Assembly (NCBI GenBank): GCA_910588255.1
Contig: CAJUOM010000014.1
Span: 1-24,507, forward strand
Source: an uncultured Alphaproteobacteria bacterium
GTDB taxonomy: Bacteria; Pseudomonadota; Alphaproteobacteria; RUG11792
Direction of reading: 5' to 3'
DNA: 24,507 nt
Below, piece after piece: positions 1-7,630 of the stretch. Within the stretch, counting starts at the first letter, position 1. Every line of letters begins with the position of its first letter. The notes under the pieces were generated by a model that worked only from the letters and a program-made list of their open reading frames with translations, was not told where the DNA came from and ran no database searches. A program made the position numbers and the translations under genes.

Positions 1-117
1 GAGTAACTGCACGAAACGTGAATCAGAAAGATGGCCTCACCGGAAAACAGCTGATGACACCGCAGAGGCACCTATAGCGCTTTCGGTAGACATAGCCTAT
101 CAGAAAAACTATTCTTA
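1..117 (+). other. G+C-rich tail of an unidentified gene, possibly structural RNA
   Basis: The first ~115 bases are about 50% G+C in a window of about 30%, which in AT-rich genomes is typical of a structured RNA. A 5-bp helix is possible between GCCTC at 34-38 and GAGGC at 65-69, and CTAT/ATAG pairing is possible around 72-101. Two frames also stay open from the window edge, one ending with TAG near 75 and one with TAA at 116-118, so a protein C-terminus is not excluded. I could not match it to RNase P RNA, tmRNA, 4.5S RNA, 5S rRNA or a tRNA. The strand is assumed. Confidence 0.3.
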
Positions 118-118
118 A

Positions 119-147
119 TTCAGATGCAAATTTTGTTTTTATATGAT
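119..147 (+). promoter_or_regulatory. Weak candidate promoter for grpE
   Basis: TTCAGA (119-124), a 17-nt spacer and TATGAT (142-147) resemble a sigma-70 promoter placed about 36 nt before the chosen grpE start. No CIRCE-type inverted repeat is seen. In DNA this AT-rich such matches arise easily by chance. Confidence 0.3.
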
Positions 148-182
148 AGAATAACAATAATAGTTGCTTTTTATTGTTTTGT

Positions 183-668
183 ATGACTGATACCGAAGAA
201 ATTAAAAATGAAGAAATAGAAGAAAACGAATCTGAGAATTTGCAAACTCAAATAGAGGAGCTAAAAGACAAATTACTCAGAGCAGTTGCAGAATCTCAAA
301 ATATTCAAAAACGTGCAGAAAAAGAAAAAGCAGATATTTCCAAATATAGCATCTCAAGCTTTGCGAAAGATGTTCTGAGAATTCGAGATAATCTACAACT
401 GGCATTACTTAATTCCAAAGAAGATACCTCCGCAATTATTGATGGTATCAAATTAACAATGTCAGAATTGGACAAAATCCTAAATAATTATGGTATAAAA
501 ATTATTGAATCTATGGGAAAACCTTTTGATCCCCACATGCACCAGGCGATGATAGAAATCGAATCAAAAGATCAAGAACCAGGCATTGTTGTTCAAGTTA
601 TGCAAGAAGGATTTATAATCCACGATAGATTATTAAGACCTGCATTAGTTGGCGTTTCCAAAAAATGA
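183..668 (+). CDS. grpE: GrpE, nucleotide exchange factor for DnaK
   Basis: GrpE releases ADP from DnaK so that the Hsp70 chaperone can cycle; it works as a cytosolic homodimer. The 161-residue product has an acidic N-terminus, a charged helical segment at about 20-55 that fits the dimeric coiled coil, and the family's C-terminal beta domain with FDPHMHQAM at about 115-123 and DRLLRPALV at 148-156. I chose the ATG at 183; an in-frame TTG at 174 would add only three residues. It overlaps the next gene, cysS, by four bases (ATGA), so the two are very likely translated together. The length is slightly short for the family but complete. Confidence 0.95.
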   Translation: MTDTEEIKNEEIEENESENLQTQIEELKDKLLRAVAESQNIQKRAEKEKADISKYSISSFAKDVLRIRDNLQLALLNSKEDTSAIIDGIKLTMSELDKILNNYGIKIIESMGKPFDPHMHQAMIEIESKDQEPGIVVQVMQEGFIIHDRLLRPALVGVSKK

Positions 669-2020
669 ATTTAAGATTATACAACTCCTACTCTGGAAAA
701 ACAGAAAATTTTCATCCTATCGATCCTGATCATATAAAAATGTATGTGTGCGGACCGACGGTATATGATCGTGCACATATTGGGAATGCAAGACCAGCTG
801 TTGTTTTTGATGTATTGTATAGAATTTTAAAAACGTTATATAAGAAAGTAACTTACGTTCGAAATATCACAGATATAGACGATAAAATATATAAAGCAGC
901 CATCGAAAAAAACATATCAATCTCTGAATTAACTAAAAATACTACGAGAATGTATCATGAAGATACCGAGAAACTAAATGTTTTGCCTGTTGATATTGAG
1001 CCAAAAGCTACTGATCATATAGATGATATGATTGAATTTATCAAAACTCTGTTGAAAAACAGTAATGCTTATATTTCTAATGGTCATATTTATTTTGATG
1101 TTTCATCTTTTGATTTTTATGGGAAATTATCAAAAAAGAATAAAAATGATTTAATAAGCGGCGCTAGAATAGAGATTTCAGAATATAAGCGAAATCCTTT
1201 AGATTTTGTTCTTTGGAAACCTATAGATAATAAATTTAATTTCGGATGGGAAAGCCCATGGGGAAAAGGGCGTCCTGGCTGGCATTTGGAATGTTCTGTT
1301 ATGTCCCAGAAATATCTTGGTGAGATTTTCGATATACATGGAGGTGGTATAGATCTTGTTTTTCCACATCATGAAAATGAAATCGCACAATCCTGCGCAC
1401 ATAACTCGAATAAGAAAATGGCGAATTATTGGATTCATAACGGACATTTAAACATAAACGGTATAAAAATGTCAAAATCTCTTGGAAACTTTTTCACTGT
1501 TCATGAACTACTTGAAAAATATAAAGGAGAAGTTATAAGATTTGCGTTTTTAATGACACATTATAGTTCCCCTATGAATTTCACATTTGATGTTTTAAAT
1601 CAAGCAAAAAATATTCTTGATAAGTGGTATAACACTTTGCGTAACTTTAAAATCAGCAATTTTGAAGATATTGATGAAGAGATCTTGATTGCACTTTCAG
1701 ATAATATGAATACTCCAAAAGCTTTATCTATATTAAACTCAAGAATTGATATATTAAATAAATCGCAAGATTTAAAAATTGCAGAAAGATTCGTTAACAC
1801 ATGTCGTAAATTACTCGGAATTATGCAATTCAATCCTCAAAATTGGTTTTGTGAGATTGATTCTGAGAAACGACAATGGATTGAAGAAAAGATCAATGAA
1901 AGAAATAAGGCTAAAAAACAAAAAGACTATCAGTTGGCCGATTTAATTCGAGACGAGTTGAAAAAGGAAAATATAATAATAGAAGATACAAAATCAGGAA
2001 CTGTTTGGAAAAAGGTATGA
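665..2020 (+). CDS. cysS: Cysteinyl-tRNA synthetase
   Basis: CysS is a class I aminoacyl-tRNA synthetase that charges tRNA-Cys with cysteine using ATP. The 451-residue protein carries the HIGN signature at 38-41 and KMSKS at 268-272. The zinc ligands that select cysteine are in place as C29, C210, H235 and E239, within YVCGP, HLECS and FPHHENE. The length matches the family (about 460). It starts inside the grpE stop (ATGA) and its own stop overlaps the ATG of pgpA in the same way. No damage is visible. Confidence 0.97.
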   Translation: MNLRLYNSYSGKTENFHPIDPDHIKMYVCGPTVYDRAHIGNARPAVVFDVLYRILKTLYKKVTYVRNITDIDDKIYKAAIEKNISISELTKNTTRMYHEDTEKLNVLPVDIEPKATDHIDDMIEFIKTLLKNSNAYISNGHIYFDVSSFDFYGKLSKKNKNDLISGARIEISEYKRNPLDFVLWKPIDNKFNFGWESPWGKGRPGWHLECSVMSQKYLGEIFDIHGGGIDLVFPHHENEIAQSCAHNSNKKMANYWIHNGHLNINGIKMSKSLGNFFTVHELLEKYKGEVIRFAFLMTHYSSPMNFTFDVLNQAKNILDKWYNTLRNFKISNFEDIDEEILIALSDNMNTPKALSILNSRIDILNKSQDLKIAERFVNTCRKLLGIMQFNPQNWFCEIDSEKRQWIEEKINERNKAKKQKDYQLADLIRDELKKENIIIEDTKSGTVWKKV

Positions 2021-2511
2021 TCATTTCTAGAACATCTCTTTTATTTATAGTTTCGTTTTTTAAAATAGGGTTTATATCAAAAAAAATGCCTGGAACAATA
2101 GCTTCGATTTTCGGAATGTTGTTATTATTCTTGATTCCAAAGATTGCTAATTTAGTTTTATTTAATGTAATCGTTACATTTTTTATTGGATGTGTTGCCT
2201 GTCATCTATATATTGTAAAATATAAATATGAATCAAACAAAGATCCCAGATATGCTGTCATAGATGAAATTTGTGGGATATTTACAGGCGCATTTATAAT
2301 TTACTATTTCGGATTGAAATCAAATTTTGATATATTCATTAATTTCCTATTATTTAGATTTTTTGATATCTTAAAACCTTTTCCTATAAAAAATATTGAA
2401 ACTCTAATGAAGCACAACAGCCAAACTATAGGGTTAGGCATAATGCTAGACGATGTTATCGCTGGAATATTCGCATCGATAACGCAGATATTAATCAAAA
2501 GTTGTTTTTGA
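2017..2511 (+). CDS. pgpA: Phosphatidylglycerophosphatase A
   Basis: PgpA removes phosphate from phosphatidylglycerophosphate to give phosphatidylglycerol, in the inner membrane. The 164-residue protein has several hydrophobic segments and the family motifs MPGT (24-27), DPRYAVIDEICG (76-87), FRFFDILKPFP (113-123) and LDD (144-146); the acidic residues are expected to form the metal site. The ATG at 2017 overlaps the cysS stop (ATGA). A TTG at 2005 is in frame but lies deeper inside cysS and is less likely. It ends the grpE-cysS-pgpA operon; no clear hairpin terminator follows. Confidence 0.9.
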   Translation: MIISRTSLLFIVSFFKIGFISKKMPGTIASIFGMLLLFLIPKIANLVLFNVIVTFFIGCVACHLYIVKYKYESNKDPRYAVIDEICGIFTGAFIIYYFGLKSNFDIFINFLLFRFFDILKPFPIKNIETLMKHNSQTIGLGIMLDDVIAGIFASITQILIKSCF

Positions 2512-2570
2512 AAACAGATAAATTACTAATCCACATTAATTATTTTTCCTGGATCTTTACTCCTTAATCA

Positions 2571-2579
2571 TGCTATAAT
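2571..2579 (+). promoter_or_regulatory. Extended -10 promoter of the rpmH operon
   Basis: TGCTATAAT is a perfect extended -10 (TGnTATAAT). No good -35 is seen 17 nt upstream, as is usual for extended -10 promoters. A start site near 2586 would leave a leader of about 26 nt before rpmH. Confidence 0.65.
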
Positions 2580-2611
2580 TTATTCAATTGATTTTATTTA
2601 TTTATATTAAA

Positions 2612-2746
2612 ATGAAACGTACATACCAACCAAGTAATTTAGTTCGTAAAAGAAGACATGGATTTTTAAGCAGAATGGCAACTGTGGGAGGACGTAAAGT
2701 TCTGGCAGCCAGAAGAGCAAAAGGAAGAAAAAGATTAAGTGCTTAA
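2612..2746 (+). CDS. rpmH: 50S ribosomal protein L34
   Basis: A 44-residue, highly basic protein that reads as textbook L34: MKRTYQPSN at the start, then RKRRHGFLSRMAT and a C-terminal run GRKVLAARRAKGRKRLSA. It is a structural protein of the large ribosomal subunit. It is complete and the first gene of the conserved rpmH-rnpA-yidD-yidC cluster, nine bases before the rnpA start. An extended -10 promoter lies about 35 nt upstream. The identification is very secure despite the small size. Confidence 0.97.
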   Translation: MKRTYQPSNLVRKRRHGFLSRMATVGGRKVLAARRAKGRKRLSA

Positions 2747-2755
2747 GTTGTCCTT

Positions 2756-3106
2756 GTGTTTCCAAAAACAATAAAAAAAAGAAAAACATTCTTGGAAGTT
2801 TCAAAAACGGGAAGTTGCTTTAAGTCAAAAGGTGTTTTTGCCCTTTGTAAAAAAATAGATACAAATGATTTATTAGTAGGTTACACAGCAAGTAAAAAAA
2901 TAGGTAATGCTGTTCTAAGAAACTTTGCTAAGCGTCGTTTAAGACATCTTGTGAGAGAATTTTGTTCTGAATTAGGAAATGGTTTTATCTTTGTTTTTAT
3001 TGCAACAAAAAGAACAGTATCGTTCACGTTTTCTCAATTAAGATCTGATTTTATAACATCTTTTAAGAAGGTAAAAGCTTTTGAGGAATCGCGGTATGTT
3101 ATATAA
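2756..3106 (+). CDS. rnpA: Ribonuclease P protein component
   Basis: RnpA is the basic protein that binds RNase P RNA and helps it remove the 5' leader from precursor tRNAs. The 116-residue product has the family signature RNFAKRRLR at 55-63, preceded by ASKKIGNAV at 45-53. Translation most likely starts at the GTG at 2756, since no in-frame ATG lies near the expected N-terminus. The gene follows rpmH by nine bases and overlaps the start of yidD by eleven bases in another frame, the usual arrangement of this cluster. Confidence 0.93.
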   Translation: MFPKTIKKRKTFLEVSKTGSCFKSKGVFALCKKIDTNDLLVGYTASKKIGNAVLRNFAKRRLRHLVREFCSELGNGFIFVFIATKRTVSFTFSQLRSDFITSFKKVKAFEESRYVI

Positions 3107-3317
3107 AGTTTTTATTTTATTTATAAAATTTTATAAATTAATATTTGTTTGGAAAAGACCGACATGTAGGTATATCCCAACGTGTTCTACTTATGCCATA
3201 CAAGCCTTAGAAAAATATGGAGCATTAAAAGGTGGATATATAGCAATGAAAAGGATTTTGAGATGTCATCCGGGATTTAAATCTTTTTCTAACTTTGGAT
3301 ATGATCCCGTTCCCTGA
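3096..3317 (+). CDS. yidD: YidD, membrane protein insertion efficiency factor
   Basis: YidD is a small membrane-associated protein that assists YidC-dependent insertion of inner-membrane proteins; its mechanism is not well known. The 73-residue product shows the family pattern: an amphipathic or hydrophobic N-terminus (FILFIKFYKLIF), then CRYIPTCSTYA (24-34), YGALKGGYIAMKRILRCHP (41-59) and the C-terminal YDPVP. Cysteines C24, C30 and C57 are the conserved ones. I chose the ATG at 3096, inside the end of rnpA, rather than an upstream TTG at 3081, because the family starts at this point. Confidence 0.92.
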   Translation: MLYKVFILFIKFYKLIFVWKRPTCRYIPTCSTYAIQALEKYGALKGGYIAMKRILRCHPGFKSFSNFGYDPVP

Positions 3318-3337
3318 TTAATTATAGGAGTTTGAAA

Positions 3338-5047
3338 ATGTCTTTTGGTAATGAAGAAAATAATTCTAAAAATTTTATAATAGCTATGGTTCTATTCATG
3401 GCGGTTATGTTTGGTTATGAATATTTTGCTGGAAATAAAAGTCAAAATGTAGAACCTCAAACTACAGAAGAAATTGATTCTGAGAACAAAGACAATTCTA
3501 GCAACTCTGGAGCTGAAATTCCTGAAGAAAAATATTTATCCATAGATGAAGCTTTGAAATTTTCGAACAGAATCTCCTTAGAAAATACTCATATGATTGG
3601 ATCTGTGAATTTAAATGGAGGAATTATAGATTCCATAGTACTAAAAGATTATAAAGAATCTATTGATAAAGACAGTAAAAATGTTATGTTATTAACTCCC
3701 AAAAATACGAAACATCAATTTTATTATGCAATTTCATACCAAGATACTACGAATAATGAATTGATATCAGAAAAATCAGTTTGGACATCTGATGATTTTG
3801 AAGGAAGAAAACAATCAATTACTCTAAAAACTCAAACTCAAAATGGACTTATTATTGAGAGGTCCATGACGTTTGATGATAACTATCTACTCAATATAAA
3901 AGATAAAATAATAAATGTTTCAAGTAAACCTATAGAATTGAATGCAAAATCTGATCTGATAAGAGCGTTTCCAAAACATAACGATTATGCTGTTGTACAT
4001 GAAGGCCTGGTTGGTTGTGGAGATAGCAAAGTTCAGGAAATCAAATATAAAGAAATAGAAAGTAAAACAGGATTTAAAAATTGCAGCTGGCTTGGATATA
4101 CGGATATTTATTGGTTAACAGCACTTATTAATAATAAAAATGATATTGTTAGTTACTCAACAATTGGGGATGAATGTTATAAGATATCTTCTTCAAAACC
4201 AAAGAATTTAAAAATATCACCAGATTCAATGATTGAGGTGAATTATCAGTTATTTACAGGTCCTAAAGACATTCAAGTTTTGAAAAATTATAAAAATGAA
4301 AAGAATTTCGAAAAATTTGATATGGCTATAGATTTCGGCTGGTTTTTTATTATTACAAAGCCACTTATTCAATTGGTAGATTTCTTAGCTAAGATATTTT
4401 CAAATATGGGAATAGTCATTTTGGTTTTAACACTGATGTTTAAGATAGTGACTTATCCGCTTATGAAAAAGTCTTTTATTTCTGCTGCAAAAATGAAAGA
4501 AATACAACCCAAAGTTGCTTCTTTACAAAAACTTTATGCAAATGATAAGGTTAGAATGAATCAAGAAATGATGGCTCTTTATAAAAAGGAACAAGTTTCT
4601 CCAATGTCTGGTTGTTTGCCAATGCTTTTGCAAGCACCTATTTTCTTTTGCTTATATAAGGTGTTTTTCATAAGTATTGAAATGCGTCAAGCCCCTCTGT
4701 TTGGCTGGGTGCATGATTTATCTGCCCCTGATTCACTTTATCTTTTTAATTTATTTGGAGCAATAGATTGGACACCTCCTAGTTTTTTGCAAATAGGCGT
4801 TTGGCCTCTTATTATGGGACTTACTATGTTCCTTCAACAAAAATTGACAACAATTGGAAAAAAAAGGAAAATCGAGATAGTTGAAAAAACATCCGAGCAG
4901 AAAATGCAAGAAAATATGATGTTGATCATGCCTATAATGTTTACTTATATTTGTTCTTCATTTCCCGTTGCAGTTGTTATATATTGGACAATAAGTAATA
5001 TTTTTAGCATGCTTCAGCAATATTATGTTAACCGTAAGATAAAATAA
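3338..5047 (+). CDS. yidC: YidC membrane protein insertase
   Basis: YidC inserts and folds inner-membrane proteins, alone or with the Sec translocon. The 569-residue protein has an N-terminal transmembrane helix at about 12-28, a large periplasmic domain to about 325, and the conserved five-helix insertase core from about 330 onward. In the core, YPLMKKSF, AAKMKEIQPKV and SGCLPMLLQAPIFFCLYKVF are family hallmarks, and a lysine near 369 takes the place of the groove arginine of E. coli, as I recall for other alphaproteobacteria. The start is the ATG at 3338, seven bases after AGGAG; a TTG at 3332 lies too close to that site. It is the last gene of the rpmH cluster. Confidence 0.96.
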   Translation: MSFGNEENNSKNFIIAMVLFMAVMFGYEYFAGNKSQNVEPQTTEEIDSENKDNSSNSGAEIPEEKYLSIDEALKFSNRISLENTHMIGSVNLNGGIIDSIVLKDYKESIDKDSKNVMLLTPKNTKHQFYYAISYQDTTNNELISEKSVWTSDDFEGRKQSITLKTQTQNGLIIERSMTFDDNYLLNIKDKIINVSSKPIELNAKSDLIRAFPKHNDYAVVHEGLVGCGDSKVQEIKYKEIESKTGFKNCSWLGYTDIYWLTALINNKNDIVSYSTIGDECYKISSSKPKNLKISPDSMIEVNYQLFTGPKDIQVLKNYKNEKNFEKFDMAIDFGWFFIITKPLIQLVDFLAKIFSNMGIVILVLTLMFKIVTYPLMKKSFISAAKMKEIQPKVASLQKLYANDKVRMNQEMMALYKKEQVSPMSGCLPMLLQAPIFFCLYKVFFISIEMRQAPLFGWVHDLSAPDSLYLFNLFGAIDWTPPSFLQIGVWPLIMGLTMFLQQKLTTIGKKRKIEIVEKTSEQKMQENMMLIMPIMFTYICSSFPVAVVIYWTISNIFSMLQQYYVNRKIK

Positions 5048-5246
5048 AGATAATTGTTCTTATTTATACAACTATTAGTATATGTAAGTTTATAGTATAT
5101 TTTAATTAGAAAAATATTAAAAGACTTCTGGGTTTGAAAAGATATTCTTCCCTTGCAGAAATATTTTAGCAATCTGTTTAAAAAATTATTATTTACAAAT
5201 CTACAAAAGTTCTGGAATTTCTAAAGGATCGATGGTTTCATTTATA

Positions 5247-5276
5247 TTATCAATCTAATTATAATTAGATTGATAA
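5247..5276. repeat. 30-bp perfect palindrome
   Basis: Two 15-base halves (5247-5261 and 5262-5276) are exact reverse complements without a loop; the centre reads CTAATTATAATTAG. It lies about 200 nt downstream of yidC. It could be a protein-binding site, a cruciform or part of a transcription end, but there is no clear T-run. Confidence 0.7.
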
Positions 5277-5336
5277 AATTTATGATTTGTGTTTCCTTGT
5301 TTTTCAAGAAGACTCTAAAAACCGTTCTTTTGGGGT

Positions 5337-5374
5337 GCTGCACGTGGTATCTTTGATATTATACCACGTGCAGC
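5337..5374. repeat. Strong 14-bp stem hairpin
   Basis: GCTGCACGTGGTAT (5337-5350) and ATACCACGTGCAGC (5361-5374) are perfect reverse complements around a 10-nt loop. The stem is much richer in G+C than its surroundings. No T-run follows on either strand, so it is not a standard intrinsic terminator. It shares GGTAT/ATACCAC arms and a neighbouring GCGCGTAG with the hairpin at 20781-20826. Confidence 0.7.
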
Positions 5375-5401
5375 GCGTAGTCATTATCAATAAACGTTTT
5401 C

Positions 5402-6091
5402 CTATCTAGTAAACGTTTTCAATAAATTATTTGTGAAAACACAAATATGTTCTCTCCAACTATCAATCTGATCCGGAATGAATTCATTGCATACATTAGC
5501 AGAATAATCCATTAGAAAAAAAATCTTGTTAATTGCTTGTTCGGTATAATCATGATCTATTAATGATTCTAAGATTGTACCTCGGTTCTTTTCTTTAAAA
5601 CGATAATATACATTTCCATTTACCTGGTCATCATTCAGTTTTATTTCATCTCTTAAGATAGTTTTTGCAATGGAGTCAGCAAAAAATTTTATACGGGCAC
5701 AAAGATAAACACCTAACCCCAAATCAATATTAATTCCCATGACTATCGATTTATAAGCATCCTGCAGTTCTTTTAGAGACTGATCGTGATTTTGCTTATC
5801 TTTTCCTTGCTGAAGGAATTCTTCAAAGCCCCATACATTACGCTGGAGTCCTTTATATTCTTCATTAAAGTAATTTGTCTCGAAATCCTCTATTTCATCT
5901 TCAAACAATGGTTCATTTATTCTATGAGATATCTTATCTTTGAACTCTTCAAGGGATATCCTAAAGAAATCTGGATTACTTGACAAATATAGTGCAACGT
6001 TATCTGGTGTCGTTTCTAAGGCTGTTGCTTCATGTGATGGAACTACACAATTTAACAAAAGCATAGTTGGTAATAATTTTAAGATTTTCAT
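5402..6091 (-). CDS. Secreted protein of unknown function
   Basis: I do not recognise this 229-residue protein. It begins with a convincing Sec signal peptide (MKILKLLPTMLLLNCVV, then a polar stretch with HEATA as a possible cleavage region), so it is predicted to be exported; the cysteine in the hydrophobic part makes a lipoprotein possible, but no clear lipobox is seen. The mature part is acidic and looks mostly helical, with no membrane segments and no motif known to me. I chose the ATG at 6091, because the signal peptide starts there; an upstream in-frame ATG at 6133 would add a hydrophobic extension. The reading frame is intact. It stands alone between two plus-strand operons. A 31-bp repeat related to those flanking the LRR gene lies about 100 bp upstream. 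Confidence 0.7.
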   Translation of the reverse strand: MKILKLLPTMLLLNCVVPSHEATALETTPDNVALYLSSNPDFFRISLEEFKDKISHRINEPLFEDEIEDFETNYFNEEYKGLQRNVWGFEEFLQQGKDKQNHDQSLKELQDAYKSIVMGINIDLGLGVYLCARIKFFADSIAKTILRDEIKLNDDQVNGNVYYRFKEKNRGTILESLIDHDYTEQAINKIFFLMDYSANVCNEFIPDQIDSWREHICVFTNNLLKTFTR

Positions 6092-6133
6092 AAATCTAAC
6101 AATAAAAAATAAGTAACTAGTATATATTATCAT

Positions 6134-6448
6134 ATATTTATATGATTGTAAATTTTTTTATTTCTTTTTTTGAAAAAAAATATTAATTTAAAAAACTTAT
6201 AAAATTTTAGATATTTTCTTGAGAATAAAATTGAAGATATATAATTTACAACTTCATAGGGAATTGACAGACATATTAATAAATTAAGGGATTGTATTAA
6301 TTTAAAGAATTCAGATAAATTTTGATAACACTTGCTTTAACAATATTCTTTGAGCTTATGCAATTATTTATTAGCTTTATAAATCTATCTAAATATGGAA
6401 AATTTAACAATTTATTAATATATTTGCCAATTCCTTTTATAGCTTTGA
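6134..6448. other. AT-rich gap without a convincing gene
   Basis: A very AT-rich region between the minus-strand secreted protein and the ABC permease. A 62-codon minus-strand open frame (6297-6485) has no ribosome binding site and low-complexity composition, so I do not call it. The region holds a copy of a dispersed repeat at 6190-6220. Confidence 0.5.
6190..6220 (-). repeat. Diverged third copy of the repeat flanking the LRR gene
   Basis: On the minus strand this segment shares ATCTAAAATTTTAT with the copy at 23897-23927 and keeps A-rich and T-rich flanks; I count about seven differences over 31 bases. It starts 99 bp before the start codon of the secreted protein at 5402-6091, in the same orientation. 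AT-richness makes chance similarity possible. Confidence 0.4.
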
Positions 6449-6478
6449 TTTGAAAAATATTCTGCTTTGTTATATAAT
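6449..6478 (+). promoter_or_regulatory. Sigma-70-like promoter of the ABC permease-ftsK operon
   Basis: TTGAAA (6449-6454), an 18-nt spacer and a perfect TATAAT (6473-6478) lie 28 nt before the permease start. This is among the best promoter matches in the window. Confidence 0.65.
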
Positions 6479-6506
6479 TAGCCAATATACCTTATAAGTT
6501 AAGCAA

Positions 6507-7628
6507 ATGCTGTTTACCGGAGTTGGAGCTCTAATTAGGAAAGAACTTTTAGATCTTTTGAAGGATCCGAAAAGTGCATTATCAATATTTTTTCCTATAT
6601 TTTTATTTCTGGTTTTATTTGTTTTTGCATCAACAAAAGACGTTGAAAATTCATCTGTTGTTATATTTAATCAGGATAGAGGAACTCATAGCGTTGACTT
6701 ACTCGATGATATTGTAAATACGAATATCTTTAAGGAAACAATATATGTCAATTCTCAAAAAGACTTAGAGAAAAATATTGATAATGAGAATGCTTTTATT
6801 GGACTCTCAATTCCTCATGATTTTTCAAAAAATATTGATCTTGGGAAAAAATCTGATATATTGATAATAACAGATGGAAGAAGAACAAACTCAGCAAATA
6901 TAGTTTTCGGTTATTTATCTCAAATCTTAGCAAAGTTCCAAATAAAATCTTCTAAAAACGTTATGCAAAATGCACCAAGTGTCACAGTCAGGACATGGTA
7001 TAACCCGAACAAGAATCAAAAATGGTTTTCCATAACAAATTTGGTTTGTATGATAATTGTTAGTCAGGCGATATCATTGACTGCGCTTGCCATAACTCGT
7101 GAAAAAGAACAAGGGACGTTTGATCAATTATTAGTTTCTCCAATTCAACCTTTAGGCATGCTTATTGGAAAAACAACCCCAAGTATTATTATAAGTTTAT
7201 TCATGGGGGCATGTGTCATGTTCTTGGGAAGTTGGATGTATGGAGTTCCTATTAATGGAAGTTTACTATTAATGCTATTTTCCATGACAGTTTATGTAAT
7301 TTCAGTTGTTGGAATAGGTGTTTGTATTGCAGCATTTGCAAATACTCAACAACAGGCTATGCTTGGAACGTTTATTATTCAAATGCCTATGTCTTCATTA
7401 TCTGGTCTTATGTCCCCTGTGGAAAGTATTGAAAACCCTTTAATGAGTCTTTTTACTAAATGCAATCCTGTTGTTTATGGAAACACATTAGTAAAAGGCA
7501 TTATGATAAAAGATATGTCTTTCTTTGGTGCATTGGAAAGCATTATTCCTATTATCCTAATCGGAGCTGTTGTTTTGTCGATTGCTTGTTTTGTTTTTGC
7601 AAAAAAACACAGAATAAAGATTTTTTAA
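6507..7628 (+). CDS. ABC-2 type transporter permease (YhhJ/YbhR-like)
   Basis: This 373-residue protein is the membrane half of an ABC exporter of the ABC-2 class. One transmembrane helix near residues 24-42 is followed by a soluble extracytoplasmic region of about 120 residues (45-170) and a cluster of about five helices to the end. ITREKEQGTFDQLLVSP at about 197-213 is the hallmark cytoplasmic loop of this class. The substrate cannot be told; relatives export drugs or lipids. No ATP-binding subunit, second permease or membrane-fusion partner is next to it, so its ATPase must be encoded elsewhere. It is followed after two bases by ftsK, with which it shares a promoter. Confidence 0.88.
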   Translation: MLFTGVGALIRKELLDLLKDPKSALSIFFPIFLFLVLFVFASTKDVENSSVVIFNQDRGTHSVDLLDDIVNTNIFKETIYVNSQKDLEKNIDNENAFIGLSIPHDFSKNIDLGKKSDILIITDGRRTNSANIVFGYLSQILAKFQIKSSKNVMQNAPSVTVRTWYNPNKNQKWFSITNLVCMIIVSQAISLTALAITREKEQGTFDQLLVSPIQPLGMLIGKTTPSIIISLFMGACVMFLGSWMYGVPINGSLLLMLFSMTVYVISVVGIGVCIAAFANTQQQAMLGTFIIQMPMSSLSGLMSPVESIENPLMSLFTKCNPVVYGNTLVKGIMIKDMSFFGALESIIPIILIGAVVLSIACFVFAKKHRIKIF

Positions 7629-7630
7629 TT

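Larger units (their letters stand above)
5048..5401. other. Gene-free gap with two palindromes
   Basis: About 350 bases between yidC and a minus-strand gene. I see no coding region. It holds a 30-bp AT-rich perfect palindrome (5247-5276) and a long G+C-rich hairpin (5337-5374), listed separately. Neither is followed by a good T-run, so the yidC terminator is not obvious. Confidence 0.6.

Noticed and set aside
1..117. A tmRNA or RNase P RNA at the left edge
   Set aside because: I could not find the tag frame ending in a hydrophobic tail, a TTC-type T-loop, or the conserved RNase P blocks, so I left it unnamed.
6297..6485. A 62-codon minus-strand open frame upstream of the ABC permease
   Set aside because: Low-complexity composition rich in I, K and N, no ribosome binding site, and overlap with the strong plus-strand promoter; open frames of this size are expected here by chance.
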